Below, in pieces: positions 53,232 through 59,988 of a stretch of 64,000 nt of DNA; position 1 is the stretch's first letter, and each line of letters opens with the position of its first letter. The notes below the pieces were generated by a model. It had not been told where the DNA came from, searched no databases, and saw only the letters and a program-made list of their open reading frames with translations. The position numbers and the translations under genes are program-made. This DNA is from Parabacteroides chinchillae. GTDB taxonomy: Bacteria > Bacteroidota > Bacteroidia > Bacteroidales > Tannerellaceae. The stretch spans positions 62,001-126,000 of the forward strand of contig NZ_FNVS01000001.1 of the NCBI RefSeq assembly GCF_900108035.1, in the 5' to 3' direction.

Positions 53232-53777
53232 TCAAAAAAGAAAAAGAGATAACATATATACATTTTGTTTCAGATATTTCAGTGCTTCGCTTATTTGATG
53301 TTCCACTGTCTTTTCAGACAAATTGAGCTGTTGGGCTATTTCTTTATAACTCAAATGTTCTTTCCGGCTAAGATTAAATATTTCTTTTCGACGCGGAGGT
53401 AATTCGGCTATCAGTTGATCTATATATTCGGACAGATTTCGGGCATCTATCTCCTCTTCCATATTATATGAGTCTTCCATTGCAGCAAGAATCGTCATTT
53501 TATAGAAGTCTTCATTTACATTTTTACGATGCTGATTGAACACAAGATTTCTGGTAATTATAAAAAGAAGCCCTTTGAAATTATCATCTTCACGGATAAA
53601 ATCTCGAGACTCCCAGACCTTGACAAATACTTCCTGAACAACTTCCTCTATTGCATTTTTATCGATCAGATATAAACGGCAAAAATTATAAACCTGACGC
53701 CAATAATTTTTATATAAGGTAGTGAATGCACTTTGATTACCTTGTCTGACTAGCAATATGAGTTCTTTTTCATCCAT
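53232..53777 (-). CDS. ECF sigma factor of the PUL
   Basis: 181 aa, Bacteroidetes PUL-type ECF sigma. Region 2: AIEEVVQEVFVKVWESRD and FKGLLFIITRNLVFNQHRK. Region 4: LPPRRKEIFNLSRKEHLSYKEIAQQL followed by NLSEKTVEHQISEALKYLK. With fecR and the STN-bearing SusC it makes a complete cell-surface signalling chain that should switch on the downstream transporter and enzyme genes when the glycan is imported. Confidence 0.93.
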   Translation of the reverse strand: MDEKELILLVRQGNQSAFTTLYKNYWRQVYNFCRLYLIDKNAIEEVVQEVFVKVWESRDFIREDDNFKGLLFIITRNLVFNQHRKNVNEDFYKMTILAAMEDSYNMEEEIDARNLSEYIDQLIAELPPRRKEIFNLSRKEHLSYKEIAQQLNLSEKTVEHQISEALKYLKQNVYMLSLFLF

Positions 53778-53903
53778 TCTGCTATTACAATTTAGTTGTT
53801 GGCAACTTCAATATCAAATAATCGGAAACAAATAAAAAACATTTCCCAAATACGGTCGTGCCCATTTGTTCATTCCATTCACAAATACATATATAGACAC
53901 ATT

Positions 53904-53946
53904 GTTTGTATCGTTACGATACAAACATATATGCCATTAATGGCAT
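53904..53946. repeat. Two adjacent hairpins in the ECF sigma leader
   Basis: GTTTGTATCG (53904-53913) pairs with 53917-53926 around TTA; directly next is the perfect 16-nt palindrome ATGCCATTAATGGCAT (53931-53946). Both lie between the predicted transcription start and the sigma gene and could be operator sites or RNA structures. Confidence 0.6.
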
Positions 53947-53966
53947 TCGCGTTAATTAATTTTCGT

Positions 53967-53974
53967 CAAAGATA
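53967..53974 (-). promoter_or_regulatory. -7 promoter box for the PUL sigma gene
   Basis: Minus strand TATCTTTG; predicted start near 53960, leader of about 180 nt holding the two hairpins at 53904-53946. Confidence 0.55.
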
Positions 53975-54051
53975 GCATTTTTTGTCGTTTAATAAAAAAT
54001 GACAATATATTTATACTAAATTCGATCTTTATTCCCTTAACAAATCCCCTT

Positions 54052-54097
54052 GATGATTTTGTAAAATCATCGGGACGTTTTTCAAAAATCATCGGGA
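54052..54097. repeat. CATCGGGA repeat module with hairpin
   Basis: GATGATTTT (54052-54060) pairs with AAAATCATC (54063-54071). AAAATCATCGGGA is then repeated directly at 54063-54075 and 54085-54097. It is the same module family as 13690-13749, located 40 kb away. Confidence 0.7.
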
Positions 54098-54163
54098 TAA
54101 ATTATTTTTTATTTTCCGGCAATATACCCTGTTTATGGTATTTACTATATGAAAAGACATATC

Positions 54164-54171
54164 TACCTTTG
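54164..54171 (+). promoter_or_regulatory. -7 promoter box for cysK
   Basis: TACCTTTG; predicted start near 54178, leader about 29 nt to the ATG at 54207. Confidence 0.65.
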
Positions 54172-54206
54172 TTATATAAAAATATGAACAACTAATTTTT
54201 CAGAAT

Positions 54207-55154
54207 ATGGCAAAAATAGCAAAACAGCTGACAGATTTAATCGGCAACACTCCTCTCCTGGAGTTATCAAGTTTCAATGCAAAAAAAGGAGCAAAAGCAA
54301 AATTGATTGGGAAACTGGAATATTTCAACCCAGCCGGTAGCGTAAAAGACCGTGTAGCATTAGCAATGATTGAAGACGCAGAAACGAAAGGACTCCTAAA
54401 GCCCGGAGCCACAATAATAGAGCCAACAAGTGGAAACACGGGAGTTGGATTAGCATTTGTATCTGCCTCAAAAGGATATAAACTAATCCTGACAATGCCT
54501 GAAACCATGAGCCTTGAACGACGTAATCTTTTAAAAGCTCTTGGGGCAAACCTGGTTTTAACACCAGGTTCTGAAGGCATGAAAGGAGCTATTGCCAAAG
54601 CGGAAGAACTACATAAAGAAAATCCGGACTCTATTATTTTACAGCAGTTTGAAAATCCGGCAAATCCGGCGAAGCATACACAGACTACCGCAGAAGAAAT
54701 CTGGCGCGATACAGACGGCAAAGTTGATATTTTTGTTGCAGGAGTAGGCACAGGAGGAACAATCAGTGGAGTCGGAACAGGACTAAAAAAGCATAATCCA
54801 AACATTCGTATCGTAGCAGTAGAACCTAGCGACTCTCCTGTTCTTTCCGGTGGGAAACCCGGACCTCATAAGATACAAGGTATAGGCGCCGGTTTTATAC
54901 CTAAGATTTATAATCCGGACGTTGTAGATCAAATCATACAAGTTGACAACAATGATGCTATTCGTACAAGTAGAGAATTATCTCAACAAGAAGGACTATT
55001 AGTAGGTATTTCATCCGGAGCTGCGGTATATGCCGCATTACAGTTAGCCCAGCTTCCCGAAAATTCGGGAAAAACAATTGTAACGTTATTACCTGATACG
55101 GGAGAAAGGTATTTGTCTACAGTGCTATACGCTTTTGACGAATATCCTTTATAA
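54207..55154 (+). CDS. cysK: Cysteine synthase A
   Basis: 315 aa PLP enzyme (O-acetylserine sulfhydrylase) making cysteine from O-acetylserine and sulfide. PLP lysine K47 in NPAGSVKDR; substrate loop [13 protein letters not shown]; phosphate-binding [16 protein letters not shown]1 contact region [13 protein letters not shown]. Length and order fit CysK. It is monocistronic, with its own promoter box and a hairpin after its stop. A long open frame on the opposite strand (54200-54805) is a coding shadow. Confidence 0.96.
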   Translation: MAKIAKQLTDLIGNTPLLELSSFNAKKGAKAKLIGKLEYFNPAGSVKDRVALAMIEDAETKGLLKPGATIIEPTSGNTGVGLAFVSASKGYKLILTMPETMSLERRNLLKALGANLVLTPGSEGMKGAIAKAEELHKENPDSIILQQFENPANPAKHTQTTAEEIWRDTDGKVDIFVAGVGTGGTISGVGTGLKKHNPNIRIVAVEPSDSPVLSGGKPGPHKIQGIGAGFIPKIYNPDVVDQIIQVDNNDAIRTSRELSQQEGLLVGISSGAAVYAALQLAQLPENSGKTIVTLLPDTGERYLSTVLYAFDEYPL

Positions 55155-55171
55155 AAATAATAGCACATTGC

Positions 55172-55210
55172 AGAAGTTGTGGAAATATTACACACCTTTC
55201 CACAACTTCT
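55172..55210 (+). terminator. Strong hairpin after cysK
   Basis: AGAAGTTGTGGAAA (55172-55185) pairs perfectly with 55197-55210, loop 11 nt. There is no clear T run after it, so termination may be inefficient, or the hairpin may mainly protect the mRNA 3' end. Confidence 0.6.
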
Positions 55211-55300
55211 ACACCACAAACTTATACTTCACACAGACAACAACCCTCATACCTACTTAATAGACAGGATATTATATTTTTAATCAAATCCAGAAAGGCA

Positions 55301-55316
55301 TGGCATCAATTTTGCA
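55301..55316 (+). promoter_or_regulatory. Candidate sigma-54 (-24/-12) promoter
   Basis: TGGCATCAATTTTGCA has the invariant GG and GC doublets with exact 10-bp separation (TGGCayr-N4-TTGCA pattern). Predicted start near 55327. The next annotated start is 180 bases away and has its own -7 box. Confidence 0.45.
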
Positions 55317-55326
55317 ATTATATTTA

Positions 55327-55400
55327 TAGTAAATCAAAAGGCAAACCTTTTATTATCATTCTATAGGAATCATCCGGCTTGAGAAAGTAGGATGATTTTC
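55327..55400 (+). ncRNA. Candidate small RNA downstream of the sigma-54 site
   Basis: About 75 nt with two hairpins: AAAAGG-CAAA-CCTTTT (55336-55351) and AATCATCC (55368-55375) with GGATGATT (55390-55397), the second followed by TTC after a short T run. No ORF fits. In the 350-base gap between cysK and the 145-aa gene nothing else is seen apart from the cysK hairpin and the -7 box at 55481. Confidence 0.35.
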
Positions 55401-55480
55401 TACATATACCACAACACAAGAAGGGCAAAAAACCAGAGTTTTTATGAATGAAAAAGGAGAAGTAGTTTCATACTAATTTT

Positions 55481-55488
55481 TATATTTG
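55481..55488 (+). promoter_or_regulatory. -7 promoter box for the 145-aa membrane protein
   Basis: TATATTTG; predicted start near 55495, about 11 nt before the ATG at 55506. Confidence 0.6.
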
Positions 55489-55505
55489 CAGGAAACAAAC
55501 GGTAA

Positions 55506-55943
55506 ATGAAATACGGTGTACATAAACGGACTTTATTATTTATAGCAGGATTTGTATGGATCATTGCAGGGACAAATATTTTACGAATTGGTATTTTGAC
55601 CTGGATAGATGATGCACAAAACCCGTTATTTAAAGTATGTGAAGCTATCATTGTGTTTTTGCTATTTTTCTATCTTGTATTCAAAAAACTATTTTATAAA
55701 CACCGTGACCGCATAGCATTGAAAAAAGAAAAGAAGAATTGTCCCTTTTCCTTCTTTGATATCAAAGGATGGATAATCATGGCATTTATGATTACTTTCG
55801 GTATAACAATCCGGAAATTACAACTTCTTCCCAATTCTTTTATTTCCGTATTTTATACAGGACTATCTTCCGCATTAATCATTACAGGAATATTATTTAT
55901 CATACAAGGATATAGAGCAAAGAAGAAATCTAATCAAATATAA
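55506..55943 (+). CDS. Small four-helix membrane protein, 145 aa
   Basis: No named family known to me. Predicted membrane helices at about 9-27 (LLFIAGFVWIIAGTNILRI), 42-62, 88-105 and 116-136, with a lysine-rich cytoplasmic loop between helices 2 and 3 and a basic C-terminus (RAKKKSNQI), so both ends are probably cytoplasmic. It has its own promoter box. Its last 10 bases overlap the convergent LuxR-type regulator gene. Function unknown. Confidence 0.75.
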   Translation: MKYGVHKRTLLFIAGFVWIIAGTNILRIGILTWIDDAQNPLFKVCEAIIVFLLFFYLVFKKLFYKHRDRIALKKEKKNCPFSFFDIKGWIIMAFMITFGITIRKLQLLPNSFISVFYTGLSSALIITGILFIIQGYRAKKKSNQI

Positions 55944-56584
55944 TATTCGGCAGAATCTATTATTCCGGCACGCAAAGCATATTTAGTTGCTTCATGAACG
56001 TTATTGATTTCGAGTTTCCGGAAAATATTTTTACGGTGAGTAGTTACAGTATGAACACTGGAAAAACGTTCTGCAGCAATCTCTTTTGTCGTTTTACCTG
56101 ATGCTATTAATTTCAGTATTTCTTTTTCTGTTACAGTTAAAATTGGACGTTCTCCCAACTCTTTAGCGGGGAGCTTGCTTACTGACGAACCAGAAATACG
56201 ATCGCTTATAAAACGCTGAGAAGTTAATGCTGAATGAATAGCTTTTTGAATCTCGTCTAACGCAGCATCCTTCATTACTATGCTGGCGGTTTCAGTACTA
56301 AAAAGGATCTTACGAATAAATTCTTCACTCAATTCATCACTAAATAACAACCAGTGGGAATGATTAAAACGGGTCTGTAAAATAATAAGTTCATCCACAC
56401 CTGCCAAATCAAACAAGGTATAATCCAAAACAATAACGGCATCCGGATATATAGACAGCAAACGCAATAGTTGCTTATTGTCTTCCGCTTCCAATATGGA
56501 ATCTATGCCAGGTATCCTCTCACATATATATAAAATACCGGCACGGGTAATATCTTGATTATCCGCTAAAATTATTGTTTTCAT
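55934..56584 (-). CDS. NarL/LuxR-type response regulator
   Basis: 216 aa. Receiver domain residues 1-118 with D8 and phospho-acceptor D54 (VIVLDYTLFD) and a conserved Lys in SIVMKDA. The C-terminal LuxR helix-turn-helix (about 148-210) reads LTVTEKEILKLIASGKTTKE and HTVTTHRKNIFRKL. No sensor kinase is adjacent. Its ATG overlaps the stop of the upstream PLP-enzyme gene by 4 bases (ATGA), so the two are translationally coupled, which is unusual for a regulator and a sulfur-metabolism enzyme. Confidence 0.88.
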   Translation of the reverse strand: MKTIILADNQDITRAGILYICERIPGIDSILEAEDNKQLLRLLSIYPDAVIVLDYTLFDLAGVDELIILQTRFNHSHWLLFSDELSEEFIRKILFSTETASIVMKDAALDEIQKAIHSALTSQRFISDRISGSSVSKLPAKELGERPILTVTEKEILKLIASGKTTKEIAAERFSSVHTVTTHRKNIFRKLEINNVHEATKYALRAGIIDSAEYYI

Positions 56585-57822
56585 TTAACAGAATCCAGAG
56601 CTTGCCTGATATCATTATACAAATCGTCTATCGATTCCAAGCCAACCGACAAACGTATGGTTTGCTGACTTATATCCATCGCTTTCCGTTGCTCTTCGGT
56701 AAATCCCCCGTATATAGTACTTGCCGGATGAATTGCCAGTGTTTTATTATCAAACAAATTAGTTGCACGACGTATTAATTTAAGCTTATTCATAAAAGCA
56801 AAACATACTTCACGAGAAGCCAAATCAAACGTTAACATCGCTCCCGGATAAATACCGAACTGCGTTGTACTTATAGTGTAAAACGGATTATTTTCCAGTC
56901 CTGTATAATTTACAGATTCTATCCCTGCCAACTTCTGAAGGCATTTTGCCAGTTCCAGGCAAGTTGAAGCCTGATGGTTAAAACGAACCTGCATCGTTTC
57001 GAGCCCCAAAGTCTGCATGTAAGCTACCTGAGGAGTCATATATGCACCCAGATTCCGATGAATTTCTTTACGCATACGTGCTGTAAAAGCATTGCTTCCA
57101 AACTGTTCATACCAATGTTTCAACGGTATGGAATGGCTCCAGTCTGCAGTTCCATAATCAATAATCAATCCTCCAATACTAGTTGCCCCGCCTGAAATAT
57201 ATTTTGTACTAGATATTATTTCTATGTCCACACCAAAATCTGAAGCATGAAATACAGAAAATGGGACAACTGTAGTATCAGCAATCAGAGGTATTCTAAA
57301 TTCTTTACCTATAAAAGAAAGCATCCGGAGATCGGCCACTTCCAATTGAGGATTGGTAATTACTTCAAGAAAGATTGCACAGGTATTCAAATCAACATTA
57401 TCACGAACCTCTTCTTCATTCGTCAGATCACAAAACCGCGTTTCTACACCAAACGCAGCCAATGTGTTTTTCATCAATGAAAACGTATTGCCAAACAAAT
57501 GAGGAGAAGTTACAATATTTCCTCCTGCATGAGTAAGCGCTATCAGAGTATTTGTAATTGCCGCCATTCCTGAATTCAAAGCTGTAACACTCACTGCATT
57601 AGTAATTGCACGTACGCGATCTTCAAAGTATTGGACCGTAGGATTTGTTATTCGGGAATAAGCGTGGTCTGTCGTATGTCCACAGAAAGCAGCTTCCATT
57701 GCTTCCGCCGTCTCAAATTCATAAGCTGCCGTATTATAAACCGGCATTGACAATGCTCCATAGATATCAGGTTTCTGATATGGAGTATGAAGCACTCGTG
57801 CTTCAAAGCTAAAATCTTCCAT
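56581..57822 (-). CDS. Cys/Met-metabolism PLP enzyme (trans-sulfuration family)
   Basis: 413 aa, fold type I PLP enzyme of the O-acetylhomoserine sulfhydrylase/cystathionine/methionine-gamma-lyase family. PLP lysine K207 in ISSTKYISGG; YSRITNPTVQYFE and the Tyr-stacking loop ALNSGMAAITN match the family; the ending RLSVGLESIDDLYNDI is typical. Which reaction it catalyses (homocysteine synthesis or gamma-elimination) cannot be fixed by eye; the NTAAYEFETAEAME start resembles O-acetylhomoserine sulfhydrylases. First gene of a pair with the LuxR-type regulator. Confidence 0.88.
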   Translation of the reverse strand: MEDFSFEARVLHTPYQKPDIYGALSMPVYNTAAYEFETAEAMEAAFCGHTTDHAYSRITNPTVQYFEDRVRAITNAVSVTALNSGMAAITNTLIALTHAGGNIVTSPHLFGNTFSLMKNTLAAFGVETRFCDLTNEEEVRDNVDLNTCAIFLEVITNPQLEVADLRMLSFIGKEFRIPLIADTTVVPFSVFHASDFGVDIEIISSTKYISGGATSIGGLIIDYGTADWSHSIPLKHWYEQFGSNAFTARMRKEIHRNLGAYMTPQVAYMQTLGLETMQVRFNHQASTCLELAKCLQKLAGIESVNYTGLENNPFYTISTTQFGIYPGAMLTFDLASREVCFAFMNKLKLIRRATNLFDNKTLAIHPASTIYGGFTEEQRKAMDISQQTIRLSVGLESIDDLYNDIRQALDSVK

Positions 57823-57858
57823 GAATCTAATTTTATCGCTTTTTTACTCTTGTTTCTG

Positions 57859-57866
57859 CAAAAATA
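57859..57866 (-). promoter_or_regulatory. -7 promoter box for the PLP-enzyme/regulator pair
   Basis: Minus strand TATTTTTG; predicted start near 57852, leader about 30 nt. The AT-rich stretch 57870-58000 upstream contains no riboswitch-like structure that I can recognise. Confidence 0.5.
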
Positions 57867-58005
57867 TCAATCATTTACATTACAGAAAAATAAATAACCA
57901 TCATTTTAATCTTAATCAAACCAATATTTTAATTTTACATTTTAATAAACACATATATTTTGAATTTATTCTGATTAGCCTATCATGATTCCATTTGATA
58001 TTCAT

Positions 58006-58013
58006 TATATTTG
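58006..58013 (+). promoter_or_regulatory. -7 promoter box ahead of the DUF2490-like remnant
   Basis: TATATTTG, predicted start near 58020. The promoter seems to have outlived its gene. Confidence 0.5.
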
Positions 58014-58050
58014 CGGGCCAACTAATCAGAGAAATGACAAACGCTGCTTC

Positions 58051-58264
58051 ATGACACGATTTTTACATAAAAACATCTTTCTATTATTATTTATCTGCCT
58101 ATTTCAAAAACAACTTTTCTCCATTTGCATACGCAGAAATATTTAACAATACCGGTTATAACGGTCGAATGAATACTGATCGAATACGTTTCTCTACCGG
58201 AAGCGATTATAAATTAAACAATTACAAACATGCAATAGGTATTACATATTCCCACCATTTCTAA
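58051..58264 (+). pseudogene. Remnant of an exported barrel-like protein (DUF2490-like)
   Basis: ATG 58051 opens a signal-peptide-like start (MTRFLHKNIFLLLFICLFQK) that stops after 31 residues. In the next frame the sequence continues as SPFAYAEIFNNTGYNGR and ends DYKLNNYKHAIGITYSHHF with a stop at 58262. That end looks like the last strands of a DUF2490-type outer-membrane protein. The middle is missing, so the gene has suffered an internal deletion and frameshift. The family assignment is tentative. Confidence 0.6.
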
Positions 58265-58273
58265 AAAAATGCC

Positions 58274-58281
58274 TATCTTTG
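58274..58281 (+). promoter_or_regulatory. -7 promoter box for the queuosine-precursor transporter
   Basis: TATCTTTG. The transcript should start near 58288, so the preQ1 aptamer begins at the very 5' end of the mRNA. Confidence 0.7.
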
Positions 58282-58287
58282 CAATCC

Positions 58288-58320
58288 CGAGTGCTTGATT
58301 AACCTCGTTAAAAACAAGAG
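58288..58320 (+). promoter_or_regulatory. preQ1-I riboswitch
   Basis: H-type pseudoknot typical of class I preQ1 aptamers: P1 CGAG (58288-58291) with CTCG (58304-58307); P2 CTTG (58294-58297) with CAAG (58315-58318); C58303 at the ligand-pairing position; A-rich tail TTAAAAA between. The aptamer 3' end runs into GAGAG, directly before the ATG at 58323, so ligand binding should hide the ribosome-binding site. The downstream gene encodes a queuosine-precursor transporter, the expected target. Confidence 0.85.
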
Positions 58321-58322
58321 AG

Positions 58323-59003
58323 ATGCAAAAAACAGTTACAATATCATTCATGCTGCTAGGTATCTTATTCAATATTTGCCTTGTAGCGTCCAACCTTTTA
58401 GAAACAAAAGTCGTACAGGTAGCAGGTATTACTGCTACGGCAGGATTAATCGTTTTCCCAATATCCTATATTATTAATGATTGTATTGCAGAAGTTTGGG
58501 GATTCAAAAAAGCACGTTTGATTATCTGGAGCGGGTTTGCTTCCAATTTTCTGGTGATCGGACTTGCACAACTTGCCGTAATGCTTCCCGCTGCACCTTT
58601 TTGGGAAGGAGAAGAAGGATTCAATTTTGTATTTGGAATGGCACCTCGCATTGCAATAGCAAGTTTGATTGCTTTCCTTATCGGTTCCTTTTTAAATGCT
58701 TATGTAATGAGCAAAATGAAAATTGCTTCACAAGGGAAGCATTTTTCTCTACGCGCAATAGTTTCCACACTAGCCGGCGAAAGTGCTGATTCACTTATTT
58801 TCTTTCCTATTGCTTTCGGAGGTTTAATTCCTACAAGTGAGCTGTTAATAATGATTGCTACACAAGCAGTACTAAAATCATTATATGAAGTAATAATACT
58901 TCCCGTCACCATCCGAGTAGTAAAATACATCAAGAAGGTAGACGGGAATGATGTGTACGATGTAGGGACTTCGTACAATATATTGAGGGTAAAGGATATT
59001 TAA
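58323..59003 (+). CDS. Queuosine precursor transporter (YhhQ/VUT family)
   Basis: 226 aa with six predicted membrane helices. YhhQ-family landmarks: VASNLLETKVVQVAG near the N-terminus, FPISYIINDCIAEVWG, and AGESADSLIFFPIAF. These proteins import preQ0 or preQ1 for tRNA queuosine modification. A preQ1-I riboswitch sits immediately upstream, so expression should fall when preQ1 is plentiful. No queuosine biosynthesis genes are beside it. Confidence 0.92.
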   Translation: MQKTVTISFMLLGILFNICLVASNLLETKVVQVAGITATAGLIVFPISYIINDCIAEVWGFKKARLIIWSGFASNFLVIGLAQLAVMLPAAPFWEGEEGFNFVFGMAPRIAIASLIAFLIGSFLNAYVMSKMKIASQGKHFSLRAIVSTLAGESADSLIFFPIAFGGLIPTSELLIMIATQAVLKSLYEVIILPVTIRVVKYIKKVDGNDVYDVGTSYNILRVKDI

Positions 59004-59277
59004 TTCCCTTCAAAATCAATGTTCTCAGTTTTTTCATTCCAATTGGCAACTTCAAAGCCCATTGGAACCGCTTTCTTCATCAAATATTCCCCCAATAGCG
59101 GCAGTAAGTGCCAAACGTGTCCTTAATTATACTCACCTACCCGAAGTTTTATAAAATATTATCCCGAACAATAGCTCCTGTCGACACCGTATAAAGGGCA
59201 TAGGAGATAATTCATCTTTTTGAACAACTCCCCAACATAGCAGGCAATAGTAATAACAGAACTAATAACTTTTTCAT
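59000..59277 (-). pseudogene. Decayed lipoprotein gene
   Basis: On the minus strand ATG 59277 begins a good lipoprotein signal peptide (MKKLLVLLLLLPAMLGSC), then stops after SKR. In other frames the sequence resumes as YALYTVSTGAIVRDN and finally as WHLLPLLGEYLMKKAVPMGF, ending with a stop at 59000-59002. At least two frameshifts or deletions are needed to join them. The original family is not recognised. This accounts for most of the 360-base gap between the transporter and the HAD gene. Confidence 0.65.
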
Positions 59278-59365
59278 ATCACGAATATCAATCGGTTTTA
59301 AATTGATGTCTATAAAACAGATGATAACCGTATTAGTTCTGATTGAAAAGTTAAAAGTTTAATTA

Positions 59366-59980
59366 TTAATAAAACAAATGAGACCAATCTTCGCGGGGCT
59401 GTACTGTATATGCCCGTATACGCATCGCTTCAGCTGTACGGCAATTGGGTAATGCATCATCAATCAACAAAGTTTCTTCTGAACGAATAGCGGCATCATT
59501 AAGGACATATTCAAAAATATCAGTATTGGGCTTTAGCATGTGCAGTTCATAGGAAAGATATATCTTATTGAAAAAATCACCGGCCTGTAATCCTTTATAA
59601 GTAAACCATTTTTGGGCAATCCATTTCCAATGAATTTCATTGGTATTACTAAGCAACATCGTATTGTATTTTTCCCGAAGTTTCAATAACAGATCAAGCT
59701 TATATTCGGGCACATCTCCCAACATGGCAATCCAGGCTTCATCTATTTGCCGATCTGTAAGATTTTTTTTAGCTAAATCACGAATACCATCCCTAAAGTC
59801 AGCCGGAGAAATATAGCCTAACTCCAGTTTCATAAAAAGATCTTTGTGCTGAAAATTATTTACGATATTTTCCCGGACATTACTTACTCCCAGTTGTTCA
59901 AAAGCCTCGATACAGCGATTGCGCGTCAAATTAATAATAACTCCGCCTAAATCTATGATTATATTTTTAATACCATCCAT
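59366..59980 (-). CDS. HAD-superfamily phosphatase
   Basis: 204 aa. Motif I is IIIDLGGVIINL with nucleophile D10; like other YihX-type members the second Asp is replaced by Gly. The cap domain is helical (about 16-85), motif II is MLLSNTNEIHW, motif III Lys lies in ELHMLKPNTDIFEY, and motif IV is TLLIDDALPNCRTAEAMRI. Related proteins dephosphorylate sugar phosphates or similar metabolites; the substrate here is unknown. It is 8 bases downstream of potD and is the last gene of the polyamine-transport operon. Confidence 0.88.
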   Translation of the reverse strand: MDGIKNIIIDLGGVIINLTRNRCIEAFEQLGVSNVRENIVNNFQHKDLFMKLELGYISPADFRDGIRDLAKKNLTDRQIDEAWIAMLGDVPEYKLDLLLKLREKYNTMLLSNTNEIHWKWIAQKWFTYKGLQAGDFFNKIYLSYELHMLKPNTDIFEYVLNDAAIRSEETLLIDDALPNCRTAEAMRIRAYTVQPREDWSHLFY

Positions 59981-59988
59981 AATGTTCT

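Noticed and set aside
54200-54805. 201-residue open frame opposite cysK
   Set aside because: Pro/Ser/Ala-rich translation without motifs, fully inside the well-supported cysK gene; it is a coding shadow.
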